Positions 45,716 through 56,042 of a DNA stretch of 64,000 nt are shown piece after piece. Under the pieces are notes generated by a model that saw nothing but the letters and a program-made list of their open reading frames with translations, ran no database searches and was not told where the DNA came from. How positions within the stretch are numbered: the first letter of the stretch is position 1; each line of letters starts with the position of its first letter. The stretch spans positions 87,431 to 151,430 of the forward strand of contig JAKOGH010000755.1 in NCBI GenBank assembly GCA_024811115.1, in the 5' to 3' direction. The stretch comes from Terana coerulea. Lineage: Eukaryota > Basidiomycota > Agaricomycetes > Polyporales > Phanerochaetaceae. Made by a program: the position numbers and the translations under genes.

Positions 45716-48104
45716 CTATAGCGCAAACAACTCTGTGTGCAGCCCAATCCCACCCAGCGCGTATCCTCTCGTCGTGCCCAGCCGCGCAGCCGCATTCTGT
45801 GTCTCGCGGATTAGCGACTCAGGCCCGCTCGCACACATCGCGAGCCCGCCGCCAGTGCCGACCCAGCGCAGCTTGCTCGAGAGCGTAGGCCCGCGTGGCA
45901 TCTCCTCAATGTCCAAGCCTACGTCCTCGCTACCCGCCTGGCTCTGCACCTGCGCCCGCTCGCCGGCGGCCTCGGCGAGCTTCGCCGCGGCGGCACCGTG
46001 GGCGGACGTGGGCGGCGTGACGAGGTCGCGCAGGAGCGCCGTCACCGAGGGTCGGTAGATGCTGACCTCGGAGTTGGGGATCGCGGGGACGGCCTCGGGG
46101 TTGCACAGGCACGTGACGTATATTGAGATGTGAAGGTCAAGCGACGTGCCCGCGACGGTGTGCGCGATGTCCATGAGCATGGGCGTAAACCATTCGATGC
46201 ACGCTGCACATACACGTGGTCAGCACATTATCGCCGACGGAGAGCGAGAGGGCGCACCAAACGAGCGGATGCACCACGCGAACTCAATCCGCCGCGTCTT
46301 TTCGCCGTCCCTCCGGCCAAGACGGACACACCGCCCGACGATGTCGTCCAGCAGGCCCAGCGTGAACGTCGCGCCCGAGCCGCCGGCGATGAGTAGCACG
46401 CTTTCGTACTCGCCGAGGTCGATGCTACACCCGCCATACGCGCCGTCCATCATCACCTGCACTGGCGCACCGACTGCCTGCTTCTTCTCGCCAAGCCCCA
46501 ATCGCGCCTGTTCTTCCTGGGCGTACTCGTTCAGGGCCCGCGTCCAGTCACCACGCGCACGGGCTGCCAGAGTGAGCGTCCCTGAAGAGATGGTGGATGT
46601 AGACGGCGGGGCGGTAAGGATCGTGAGCGGGTGCGATTCGAACAGTCGGCCGTTGAAGAAGACCCGTAGCCGGACGTGCTGGCCGGCTTGCCATCCGCCG
46701 TCGCAATCGTGAATGTGAATCTAAGTATCGGGTTAGACGACGATAAACGGCAATGAAGTGGTAGATTGACTGACCAGTGTCATGTTGTTGTCAAGGGGGA
46801 CGAGAGTTGCATCCTTGATGCGGTAACGAAGCATACGCATTAGCATGTCAAGTCCGTAGAAGGCCAATGGTGGGAAAATCCATGGTGAAGCGTATGTCGT
46901 GTGGTAGCAAATAGTGACAAAGAATGCCACAAAGCCCAACACACTGTTTTTTTGTAGTTAGTGAACTGGGGTCTCCAGAGCAATTCAACAACATACTGAA
47001 CGACAAAGAAGAACTGGTATGCAAGTCTCCTAACAGGCCGGAAGGACGTCAAGACGATCACACAGAGCACGCCGAAAGCGGCAACACCAGACGTCTCCTT
47101 CTGCTGCCCGAGGATTGGGAGACCGTATTGCAAATGGTTACGGATCCACAGGGCGCCATGGACAGCAGCGCAAATGAAGAGCCCGCGACCCGACCACCGA
47201 TGGACGTAGTTGAGCTTCTCGTACCCGCTGCCCGGTCCAAGGAGGACGGAGAGAATATTGTTCTTTGTCGCAAACAAGAACACGACAGGAAATTGTGCGA
47301 GGGCAAGAAAACCTGCAATGCCCTGATCGGTCACGGAAGTGAAGCTTTACGCGGCACGGACATACCTCCTCGGTTCGGATTAGACGTGAGCTGGGAGTCC
47401 TTGGTCAGGCAGATCAACACAGACACGAGATACCCAACGATGACGAGAGCTAAAAAGGCGGAAGTTATAAAGGGATTGTGCGATAGTGCTTTGTAAATGC
47501 CACATACCCTGTCCGAAGTCGAGCTCCACCCCGGGAGAGTCCACCGAAGCGTAGCCAACGCACCCTCTGCAATGGCTAATGGTCTGCTCCGGCGTTTCGA
47601 CGGTGCGACAACCCTCTCGGATGAAGGGGCAACCACAGCATAGTTTCCCTTTCCACTGAAGTCCTCCGTGATCCCGAAAAGGCCTCGGTATGCTTGACCG
47701 TCCCTGAGCGACCGCCATAGACGCGGTAGAGACGCAACGACAGCGACGGCAATTGCGAGAGCCCATATTGTCGAGAATTTGCGCTGCCATTTTGGGTCTT
47801 CGACATACGAGCTACCAACCAAGATAAAACGGTTAGCATCATGGCCGGAAAACTATAGGACGTTCAGAGTGACGAAATCCAGCATGCTTTGGGAATGATC
47901 GCGCTGCAAGATCGCGAATTTCTTGCCCCCTTCCAGAGTCACAAAGCCTTAAGCTCCACTGCAAACCCTACGTCGTATCTCACTGGAACCCGACCAGTAT
48001 CGTGCTCGAGTTGCACACTCCAAATGCCCCAGTCAACACGCTAGAACTTACTTGTATATCTGCAGCTCCGTGGGGATAACGGGTGGCGACCCAAAGCCCG
48101 ACAT
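45716..48104 (-). CDS. FRE-family ferric/cupric reductase (flavocytochrome b)
   Basis: Start at 48104: MSGFGSPPVIPTELQIY joins over a long first intron (CTAAC branch, ...GGTTGGTAG) to SYVEDPKWQRKFSTIWALA. Transmembrane ferric-reductase domain: TNKNNILSVLLG-type segment ATKNNILSVLLGPGSG, then NYVHRWSGRGLFICAAVHG with two heme His 14 residues apart. The second pair is formed by VVH|VLGFVAFF...CYH, the first His codon being split by an intron. The FAD domain has HPLTI (46640s), and the NADPH domain has IAGGSGATFTLGLL and a C-terminal CASGPESLI. Role: reduces Fe(III)/Cu(II) chelates at the plasma membrane using cytosolic NADPH. It sits on the same strand as NADAR and the Ctr copper transporter, which fits reductive copper uptake. 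No defects seen. Confidence 0.92.
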
Positions 48105-48426
48105 ATTCTTCGAATATTGTCGAAAGGAGTGGTGGGGAGGGAGAGGGGGCCTGAGGAGGGTGGTAACACTCAGGTAAGGAGTCGGAGACTGAGCTGAAAG
48201 ACTTTAAGTGGTGTGTTTGGCAGAAACAAACAAACGAGAAAGAATTCTTTCATCCTCCTGTCGCAAGCGCTCTCAGGTAAACTGGATGCACCAAGGATGC
48301 ACGTCCCGAACTCCTTCAACTTGAACATAGCAATTGGGCATGAGTACTTGAGTGACTGTACATAGAGCCTCTCTGGCTCCACAGCGACATACAGCCACCA
48401 TGCCAAAAATACGGTGCGGCATTCCA
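48105..48426 (-). promoter_or_regulatory. Promoter region of the FRE gene
   Basis: 322 bp between the NADAR stop and the reductase start, same strand. No copper- or iron-response element could be identified with confidence. Confidence 0.4.
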
Positions 48427-48980
48427 CTACCCAGACGACGGGAACTCCTCCTTCAGGGTCACCCTCACCTTCTCCAACGCCTTTCCAAGCAGATTCAATC
48501 CCCACCTCGCCTTTACCTCCAACGCCGTCGCCTCGCCAAACCCGATGCCCCATATCCTGTCCCGCGGACTCGCCTCCACGAGCACCTTCTCGCCCGTCCC
48601 CAACAGCTCCCCCCGCAACTGCTCGTTCTGCCGGAACTTGTGCACGTTCCCCTCATACACGACCTCGTCGCGCACCGCGTTCCACATCGTGCCCTCGAAG
48701 CCGCGGACCTGCCGCCCCAGGGCCTTCACGGCGCGCATGTCGCTCGCGTCCGCGGCGAGGATCTGTTGCAGCACCTCGTCGTCGCCGAACACGAGGGCTT
48801 TGCACGCCATCATCCAGTGCTCTGTGGTGGGAAGTCGAGCTCGCGCTCGCTGTCGACCGTGTGTGTTGGTGTCTGGATGAGAATGCGTGCTTTGAACGGC
48901 GAGTAGTACCACTGTGAGGCCCAGCCATTGGGCCCTGTTGGTTTCCAGAAGAATACGTAGTTCTCTCGCGGCTGTGGCAT
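48427..48980 (-). CDS. NADAR/YbiA-like domain protein (DUF1768) with one apparent frame break
   Basis: Start at 48980: MPQPRENYVFFWKPTGPNGW, then ASQWYYSPFKA as expected for the N-terminal F-W/S-N strand of NADAR proteins. The frame must shift at the GGG run 48829-48831 (one base missing) to reach FPTTEHWMMACKAL with FGDDEVLQQILAA, RQVRGFEGTMWNAVRDEVVY, GNVHKFRQNEQLRGELLGTG and SPRDRIWGIG (the RDxxWGxG motif of the family). Stop near 48427. Length about 184 residues, typical. Family knowledge: NADAR enzymes cleave N-glycosidic bonds in phosphoribosylated or ADP-ribosylated substrates; several are ADP-ribosyl-guanine hydrolases, and YbiA acts on riboflavin-pathway intermediates. Its placement between a metal reductase and a copper transporter has no obvious biochemical explanation. 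Confidence 0.85.
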
Positions 48981-49255
48981 GGTGGTTTATGGTTATGCGT
49001 GTCCGTCAATAGGGACAGGATAGGGCGTTGGAGCACTGAACTATATGCCAGTTGACCGAGTCAAATACGAGTCAGTCAGATGCGTCCCGGAAGCGCGTAC
49101 CGGAGCATAAAGATGACTCAAGAACCTTGAAGACGGTAACGTCGACAGTGCGCAGCCGTTACAACAACCAGAATGACTCGCAGGCAAGGACAATAGGCAT
49201 GAGCTCATGGCCATCGTAATGCAAGCAATAGTGTACAAAATTTGAGAAGCATCGG

Positions 49256-49965
49256 CTACGCCAAGTGTGAAGCATGAGTCGCGTAGCGACCAAACAGGGT
49301 CTCCCCCACACCAAGTCCCACCACAATCGACATGATGAACCCAACTTGGAATGTCCTAAGCGCTCCATGTCAGCACAGCCCCAGGCGAAACCAACGGCGA
49401 GACAACAAGATGACGTACATAACAGCCAGCATGAAAGCGAACTGCAGCGCAGCGTGGCCTGCGTGAACGATACCACGAACGATATCGTGGGACGGGATGA
49501 AAGGCGGGGCACTACGGAGGACTGCCGCATTCCTGAGTACGACAGTCGCAGACGAGCTTCGTCTTTTCAGATCGGGCAATGCTGGGGTATCGACAGGTAG
49601 GCCTCTTGTGTTCATCCTGTCGGCGTGTAAAATCGCAGCTCTATGATAACGATAAGCATACAGTGAGGCTGAGGAAACTCAAGTGCGCACCGTTTGCTCC
49701 AGTGTGCGTGCATCACCGCACTACAAGCTGCGATCCACCTCTCCACTATCGCCAGCAAGAAAAGGCCGATGCAAGTGCCCACCATCGCACCAGCGCTTTG
49801 CGGCACCCATCCCAGGAACCATAGGTTGTCCCCCGTCGTGAAGTGTAGGTACGGCAGCATCTGGCCCGCCGCGAGCGACATCGCGCCGTCCATCGACATG
49901 TCCATGCCATTGTCGTGCGCTGTAGCCAGCGAGGCGAGCACCAGGGTGAAGAATAGTGACCGCAT
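49256..49965 (-). CDS. Ctr-family copper transporter
   Basis: Start at 49965 with signal-like MRSLFFTLVLASLATAHDNG followed by a Met/His motif (MDMSMDGAMS) for Cu(I) binding, then LHFTTGDNLWFLGWVPQS. TM1 is SAGAMVGTCIGLFLLAIV. A cytoplasmic loop with basic and Ser residues follows (LKRRSSSATVVLR). TM2 contains QFAFMLAVM (the MxxxM pore motif), split by a phase-2 intron before TFQVGFIMSI. TM3 has VVGLGVGETLFG (GxxxG packing). Stop TAG at 49258-49256 after GRYATHASHLA. Role: trimeric Cu(I) importer in the plasma membrane, taking Cu(I) produced by FRE reductases. The reductase gene lies about 1.1 kb downstream on the same strand. No defects seen. Confidence 0.9.
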
Positions 49966-50160
49966 TGTCGGGCACCTGCTGGATGCAAGAACGGCAATCG
50001 GAGGGGCTGGATGGGTGGAGACTTGAAGGTGAAGAGGTGAAGCGCGGTCTTATCTGACCTTACGTAAGCGGACCAAATAGGCACATACCCTGCTTTTGGC
50101 AACTGATTCCCACCATCCCTCCCAAACGCATTCTTCTGCTCCTTCCGCCAAATATCCCTC

Positions 50161-50504
50161 TCAAACCTGCCGCCCTTCCCAGCCATACCATCTCTTACCC
50201 AAGTCCCGACTCTTCCCAAGCCATACGCCTGCCCTTCGCACCGCCATGAGCTTCAAATAGCTCCAATTCGCTTCTGTGAACTGCGGAGTTCCCGAGTAGG
50301 TTCCCGAGTCAGAGCGCTTGGTGGCGGTTGTCACAGGTGGTCCGTGCGCCCGCGCATCCGTCCAAGCATCCTCCCACAGATATTTGACATCGATGGCGAG
50401 AATACGGCGGTGGCGCGACGACGACGTAGCCTAAGATGCTTAGGTAAGGCTTCGTGAGCGGTACGCTCCACCTTCCCAGCGCAGGCGACCAGCGTGACTT
50501 GCAT
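50161..50504 (-). CDS. Possible small two-exon gene, unknown
   Basis: Minus-strand model: MQVTLVACAGK (50504-50472), a 41-bp intron (GTGGAG...CATCTTAG), then an open exon (about 50430-50161) reading RRILAIDVKYLWEDAWTDAR, then TPQFTEANWSYLKLMAVRR and GKRWYGWEGRQV before a TGA. Amino-acid composition looks protein-like rather than random, with Trp/Tyr/Asp clusters. A GTAAGA near 50191 could be a donor to a further exon reading GRFERDIWRKEQKNAFGRD, so the C-terminus is uncertain. No family recognised. It lies upstream of the copper transporter on the same strand. Confidence 0.35.
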
Positions 50505-51070
50505 CTAGAGAAATTGTGTGCAGCTAGGAGGAAGCTTGCAGTGGAAGTGAGAGAGCAGTGTAGACGCCAACAATAGCCGCCGTCGACCAGGGGGTAACCA
50601 GTAAAGCAGTAGCGAAGGGTGGTAGAGAACCCCTCAAACAGCGCATACAGAGATGGCTAGCTAGTTGGCCAGGTAGGTGTCGAAGACGGTGAGGTTAAGC
50701 TCAAGCGAGGCGTTTAGTCGAGTGACGAAACCTATCATGGGACCGCTATCCTGAGGGTTCGAATCAAGACTAGCCCAGGTGTGAAAGCGACATCGAGCTT
50801 CGTGAGCAGCACGCTCCCACTCGATGCACGGATAGGTGCCTCGAAGACATGGCAGGACAAGAGGAGAGGGAATGGCAGGCAGCAGCCAGACAGAGGGGGA
50901 AGTCCAGCTGGCAGGGTGACGGCAGGAAGAAAGACGTGCGTCCTCGCTGCAGCGCCCATGAGGCAATTCCGTGATTGGCTTACAAAATGCCTCACCTTGG
51001 CGCGGAGCTTGAAGTGTCGGTGTTCGCCGGTTGAGATGACTCGGCGCTTCAGAAAGTCCGGCCGGGCCCC
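50505..51070. other. Gene-poor region
   Basis: No supportable gene. It leads into the repeat-rich tract at 51-55.7 kb. Confidence 0.4.
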
Positions 51071-51118
51071 GGCTGGGGCTCCCGTTCGCGGAACATGTTC
51101 CGAACGTGTTCGCGAACG
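51070..51118 (-). repeat. Left copy of inverted quasi-palindromic repeat
   Basis: Reads on the minus strand ttcgcgaacacgttcggaac then atgttccgcg, and is matched by the plus-strand copy at 54823-54870. The core gaacatgttc is a perfect 10-bp palindrome. Both copies are followed by a CCCAGCC-containing GC-rich stretch. Confidence 0.6.
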
Positions 51119-51170
51119 GCTGCCCTAACCTGGGGGCCAGGCGTGACGAAGACGGTTGTCGTGTGTTAGT

Positions 51171-51770
51171 CTACATCCAAACTCTGGGTCCTTCAGTGTA
51201 GTGTCCCGGAGTTTGAAACGGCACGTCAGGCATCGCCTGGCCGCCACGGCATCGCCCTCGTGGCGAGCCCGGGAGAAGAGCCCACTGTATACTTACGCCG
51301 CCCTTGCCTGAGCCTGCTGCCCAAGCGTCGTCGCTCATATTATCACGTCTCTCTCTTTCTGTATGACGCAGGCGAATGCCTCCGAGCATGAGCCCGCAAA
51401 CTAAGAGAAGAATTCGCATAATAATGGAGTATGTACTTATCTAGTTAATTGTAATACCGTGAGTACTGTAAATATAGAGAAATGGGTGAGGGTGGGATGA
51501 CACCGGGGATATGAAGTCAGTCCGGTGTCTAGTATGCAGCTACCTTAATCATCACCCTTGGTACTGCGAGAAGCTGCAGACTCAGTGCTGTCGCCGTACA
51601 GGTCGTGCAAGGGGGACTACTTACCGACCTTAGCCTGGCCCTGCGACGATGATGATGACGTCGTCAGCGCAGCGCGCTTGAGGTCCGAGCTATTTCTTGC
51701 CGAGAAGCCGGTTCGAAGTCCGGGACACTTCTCAGAAGACCCCCACCTTGGTGACAGCCTCTATATACAA
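51171..51770. repeat. Two inverted, diverged copies of a coding-like sequence
   Basis: The minus strand near 51345-51175 reads VPFQTPGHYTEGPRVW and the plus strand near 51705-51770 reads KPVRSPGHFSEDPHLG; both share the nucleotide core gtgtcccgga. The shared PGHxxExP peptide in opposite orientation suggests remnants of one repeat family. No full gene is present. Confidence 0.4.
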
Positions 51771-51846
51771 AGGAACGAGAGCATCTCTTCCGACTATTTA
51801 AGAGGCTGTCCTAGAGCCTGGTCGTGTGTGACCCACCTTTGGTTGG

Positions 51847-52913
51847 ATAATTCTAATTGGAAACCCTGGCTTCCGCGGGTTTCTCCGTGATCCGCAGAAA
51901 CCCTCCTAAATTGGGAAATGAGCGGGACGCTGGATTGTGAGCGCTGGTAGACGCAGGTAGCTCATTTTCCGCTGTCTGAATGAGAACTGTGCCAATTATC
52001 ATTGTAAATTCTTATGAGCTTCATGGAACAAGAATATATCCCCTATTACAGCAGATTGCATATCGTTAGCCGTATCCAAAAATCCGCCTCCCTGCGGGAT
52101 GTGGAGCCAGCCGCGCTTAACGCCTCCCGAAGCCACCAAGCGCCAGGCCAGCGTCCCGCGGCTTGCTCTCGGCAGCAGTTCTACTCACGAGCAATAGCCC
52201 TTGGACGCACTTGGGTCGCTTTTGTAAGGGTACCTGAGCAGGTGCTTTGGTTCAGGAATACTCTCCATTCATTTTGCAGCATTTCTTGTTGGTGCCAGTG
52301 TGTAGGAGTGCTGGCGAGGCCAGGCAGGCCGAGGACGCCCGAGGGGCGCTTGTGCTGTCCACGGTGGGGCAAGCGCCACAGCGGGGAGGGCGGGGATTTT
52401 TGGATGCGGCTAACGATATGCAATCTGCTGTAAGACTGATCATAAGGTGCAAACCAGTGTTACAAAGCGAGTGCAAGCTGAGATGGTATTGAAAGCTTGT
52501 CAGAGGATCTTTTACTGTGTAGTCATCTGACACTTTATACTCTGAAGTCTACTTTACTTTATATGTACAATGATACTTCTCATTTGCTGTTCCATTGTGT
52601 ACATACAATACTGTGTTATGGGTACTATTTCAGAGCTGCTCGGATTGCTAACAGGATTGCTAACAGCGTTAAAAGCCCAGATGGACATGGCCTGATAATG
52701 TTTGATGCATATTGTAATCTCAATAGATTTAATCAAATTTCATAGCATGTCTACAGCAAGTAAGATGGCGATGAACGGGCAACTCGGCTTAGTGCTGGCC
52801 GACGCGTTGCGGCGCCTATTGATGGGAGCTGCCCGCCCCTTTCCCGATTTGGTAGGGTTTCTTCGGATCACGGAGAAACCCGCGGAAACTCAGGGTTTCC
52901 AATTAGAATTATC
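51847..52913. mobile_element. Inverted-repeat-bounded element of about 1.07 kb
   Basis: A segment at 51847-51925 (starting ataattctaattggaaaccc) recurs in inverse orientation at 52832-52913 with roughly 85-90% identity by eye over about 80 bp, including gcgggtttctccgtgatccg. The interior has no transposase and is itself hit by a smaller MITE (52049-52430). Likely a decayed non-autonomous DNA element or a foldback pair. Confidence 0.6.
52049..52430. mobile_element. MITE of 382 bp with 37-bp TIRs, TA target duplication
   Basis: The left end cagcagattgcatatcgtta and its inverse at the right end match over about 37 bp with one mismatch (continuing gccg[t/c]atccaaaaatcc). TA flanks each end (52047-52048 and 52431-52432), as expected for Tc1/mariner-type insertion. 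No open frame long enough for a transposase. Confidence 0.7.
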
Positions 52914-52990
52914 CCCTTTGGTTGGTAGACTCGTTACCAGCCCGCAGGTAGCTCTTAAGAACGTACTTTGAGGTACGTTATTCTTAATAG

Positions 52991-53661
52991 CGACCAGCGG
53001 GACTGGCAGAACTCGGTCGAGCGCGCGCACACGAGAATTCAAACCCCGCAGATTTCCCAAAGAGGCAGGTCGCCACGTGTGCACCAGAACTCGCGGACGT
53101 CACTCTGTGAGTTATTGCAACAGCAACGGAATGCTGTGGAGGAACAAACTGGGCGCAAAAAGGCAGAGATAAAGTTGAGAGAGGCTGCAGCAGAACAGAA
53201 GGTAGTCACCATGCTCAGGAGCGAGCTGGCCAGTACACTAGTGTTTGTGAAGGAAATTAAACCTTTAACATGTACAGCTTCCCCTGCCAGGGTCTTTTGC
53301 ACACGAAAACACTCACGCTTTATCGGATATCATCAAAATTCTCGATTGCTACGGCCTCTGCCACTTTAAGGCTATACAAACCATCAAGCTGCCGGACAAG
53401 CCGTAAAGGGGTCATGTTTGACGAGTTTGCATGCTTTCGCACTGATTTCGGCGTGATTGACTTCTGAGTAGTATACATAATTATTACAAACAGCTTCCTA
53501 AGCATGGTAGAATATAAGTAAATTCATTGCTCAATAAACAGCTCAGGCATATTACGGCGGAGTGCGCGTGGGCGCTACGACTACCTTCCTCTTTGAGAAA
53601 TCTGCGGGGTTTCAATTCTCGTCTGCGCGCTCTCGGTTCAGTGCTCCCAGCCGCCTTGCAA
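52991..53661. mobile_element. Second inverted-repeat element (about 0.67 kb)
   Basis: A segment at 52991-53073 (containing gaattcaaaccccgcagatt) recurs inverted at 53577-53661 (aaatctgcggggtttcaatt) with good identity over about 80 bp. The interior holds an open stretch with charged helical sequence (LQQQRNAVEEQTGRKKAEIK) but no transposase. Confidence 0.55.
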
Positions 53662-54822
53662 AGTATTATATTGTTATGTTACATGCAAGGTGGCTGGTTC
53701 GAGCCTATTTGGTTGGCTACCTTGGGCAGTCGCGTACAGTTTAGCGTGGCCTCCAAGTTCCCTCGGGCGCGGCGAACCTCGACGTTCATTGCTACGCCAA
53801 GCGCTTAACCCGCAAAACTTACTGACTACAACTCAGCTCTTCACCGCAGCGTACTGTGCTGAGAATCGCGAAGTGGCCCCTCGCGCCGGTGCTCAACTTG
53901 AAGGGCCACAATCACTGCGAGATAGACCGCCAGAGTGATTAACATCTCAAGGCGTGGGCGCGCTATATCGAGGATAAATGAGTCTGCAACTAAGGTATGC
54001 CCAGTACACTTTCGACTACCCGTGACAGCGTGTGACCATCACGTGAATGTGGGCGGCAAACGAATTGTAAGTGTATTTTGAGTAGATAAGGGGGCAGACA
54101 CAGCGGAAAATATGGTGGTACGCTAGAGTACAGCCTGGGCAAGAGTTGCACAATGCCCTGCACAGCTCTCAGATGCCACAGTATTCTGAGAGCTGTTCAG
54201 AACACTCTGCATTGGCCGCAGACAATGCTGTAAGTACTTTAGAATAGCTACACCTTATTTGTGCTCACATTTTCGTTATTTTGGGTTTCATGTTGCAGCT
54301 TGGCTCTCTTGGTTGAAGGCTTTGGCAGATTTGCAATCCAGGAGTATGCTGCCTTGCGCTTGCGACCCATTTCGCAAGTCTTCCCCTGCAGCCAGAGTTG
54401 CCGCTACAGCATGAAACTTAGTTGAATTAGCGCGCTTTGCAAATATTATGTAATCAGGTCCTCGGGCACCTCGCAAGCTCTATTAAACAGTCATCAGGCA
54501 CGATGCACAAAAACTGTTTGCCCTTAATTGTAGCCATTGTAGTACTTAACAATATCGCGCGCAAACATCGAGAGAAAGTGGAGTGTAGCAAAAGTAATAG
54601 AATTTACGGTCATTTCGCCCAGCCAGAAGTGCCCAAGCGTGACAGGCGCCGGTCACGTGGGGTGGTCGAAAATGTACTGGGCATACCTTAACTGACTATT
54701 GCGGTCTGTAGAACATTACTTACCAGGGAATAAAGCGAGTGAACGCCTGGTCATTGGCCTTGAAAAGCCTTTGTCACGACAATAGGTCACGGTGGCCGTC
54801 ACGGTGACCGTCACCGTTGTTC
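53662..54822. other. Gene-poor region
   Basis: No gene recognised. The end has short repeated gtcacggtg/gtcaccg motifs (54785-54815). Confidence 0.4.
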
Positions 54823-54870
54823 GCGAACATGTTCCGAACGTGTTCGCAGAGCAAACCTCCCAGCCGTCCG
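54823..54870 (+). repeat. Right copy of inverted quasi-palindromic repeat
   Basis: ttcgcgaacatgttccgaac followed by gtgttcgc. Inverse counterpart of 51070-51118; the pair brackets 3.7 kb of repeat-rich DNA. Confidence 0.6.
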
Positions 54871-55176
54871 GACGTTCTCCGGCGCTTGCATAACCGCTGA
54901 CTTCGCTAACTGACTTTTCTTGGATTTTTCTGCTTGGACATCATCGACGCATCCAGTGAAATGGCGACAGGAGCACAAGGAGTACCTCCGGATGATGACG
55001 ATATAATGAGGTATGTTTGAACTTGGATTTATGTCCTTTTTCATTAAGATCTTCAAGGGGACAGCATTAGAATGCGGCACGACCTGATGATCATTTTTGT
55101 GTGTAAGGGACATGAGTAGACCCCTCCCCCCTCACTGTTCTTAATAGTACATGTACATAGCAAAGCTACAAGTCTA

Positions 55177-55718
55177 GTGGAACAAAGTGTGTGTGAACCT
55201 ACACTGTCATTGCCTACGCTTCACAACACGAAATCTGGCGCTTTCTCTGCACACATCATCGCAGAACCCCTCGAATATCGGGCACCGAGCTCGGATGGAT
55301 CCTTTAGCATCTGCATTGCCAGTGGCCAAGGGTCATTTGTCAAGGAGGTGCCTCCTGGACCTTTCATTACGACGGAGAAAGGCTGAAGTTCGTCGCACCT
55401 TAAGGCCCTCTGGAAGTCAATCCCGAAAAACATCGGCCCCCTCTCGACGAACGCGACGCTGGGTTGCAAGTGGCGTCCCTTATGGGCGAAGGGATGGTCA
55501 CTGTGGGGAGCATATACCTTCCGTTCCTACTGGTTAATCTCGAAACTGGAGAGCGCATGCGGTACATCTTGCGTGCGTTCGCTATCCCGGAACTCACCGT
55601 TGGTCTGTTCATCGCGATCCACGGATCGGTGGTCCAATCCACGCGATGGGGTGGCCAAAGGGGTCCCGTGCATGAGCTTACGTGCCGGGGGTCAACTGCA
55701 TTAGTACAAGGCATATGA
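55177..55718 (+). pseudogene. Degenerate retroelement aspartic-protease fragment
   Basis: The region 55464-55640 reads MGEGMVTVGSIYLPFLLVNL, then MRYILRAFAIPELTVGLFIA, a strand/strand pattern like the middle and C-terminal half of the retropepsin-like protease of fungal LTR retrotransposons. The upstream part (55177-55385) is in another frame, with a stop between. No reverse transcriptase, integrase or LTR was recognised nearby, so this is a short relic. The assignment to a retroelement is from pattern only. Confidence 0.4.
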
Positions 55719-56030
55719 GGAAATCATGTCGTTGTGAAGAGCCCAAACAAAGCATTGTATTGGGAGCTGGCACCATTCACCAGCGACTACTTGAATGCCT
55801 AGTCAAATGCATTATTGTATATGTCTCTAAGCAATATTGCATAATTTTTCGACACACGTCTGAGTCTGAGGGCCTATGTTTACCCTGCGGGCTTCATTAC
55901 TACGCCTTCCCCAGTGGGCAATGTACAAATAGAACCAAAGTCTGGACGCCAATTCCCCGCGGGGCGCACACTGCCGCCATCACGACTGGCACGGCTCTCT
56001 CAAGAGCTTCGCAGACAACCACTCTCTCAC

Positions 56031-56042
56031 ATGCAAGCATGA
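56031..56042 (+). promoter_or_regulatory. Minimal uORF overlapping the AMS1 start
   Basis: ATG CAA GCA TGA at 56031-56042: its TGA shares bases with the main ATG at 56039-56041. If the transcript starts upstream, this three-codon uORF would end exactly at the main start, a layout that permits termination-reinitiation control. Confidence 0.4.

Noticed and set aside
50740..50780. tRNA-like B-box (ggttcgaatc)
   Set aside because: No pairing T-stem, anticodon arm or A-box at the right distance.
53685..53720. Possible tRNA-derived SINE (ggttcgagcc)
   Set aside because: No A-box and no poly-A or second copy recognised; a chance match is likely.
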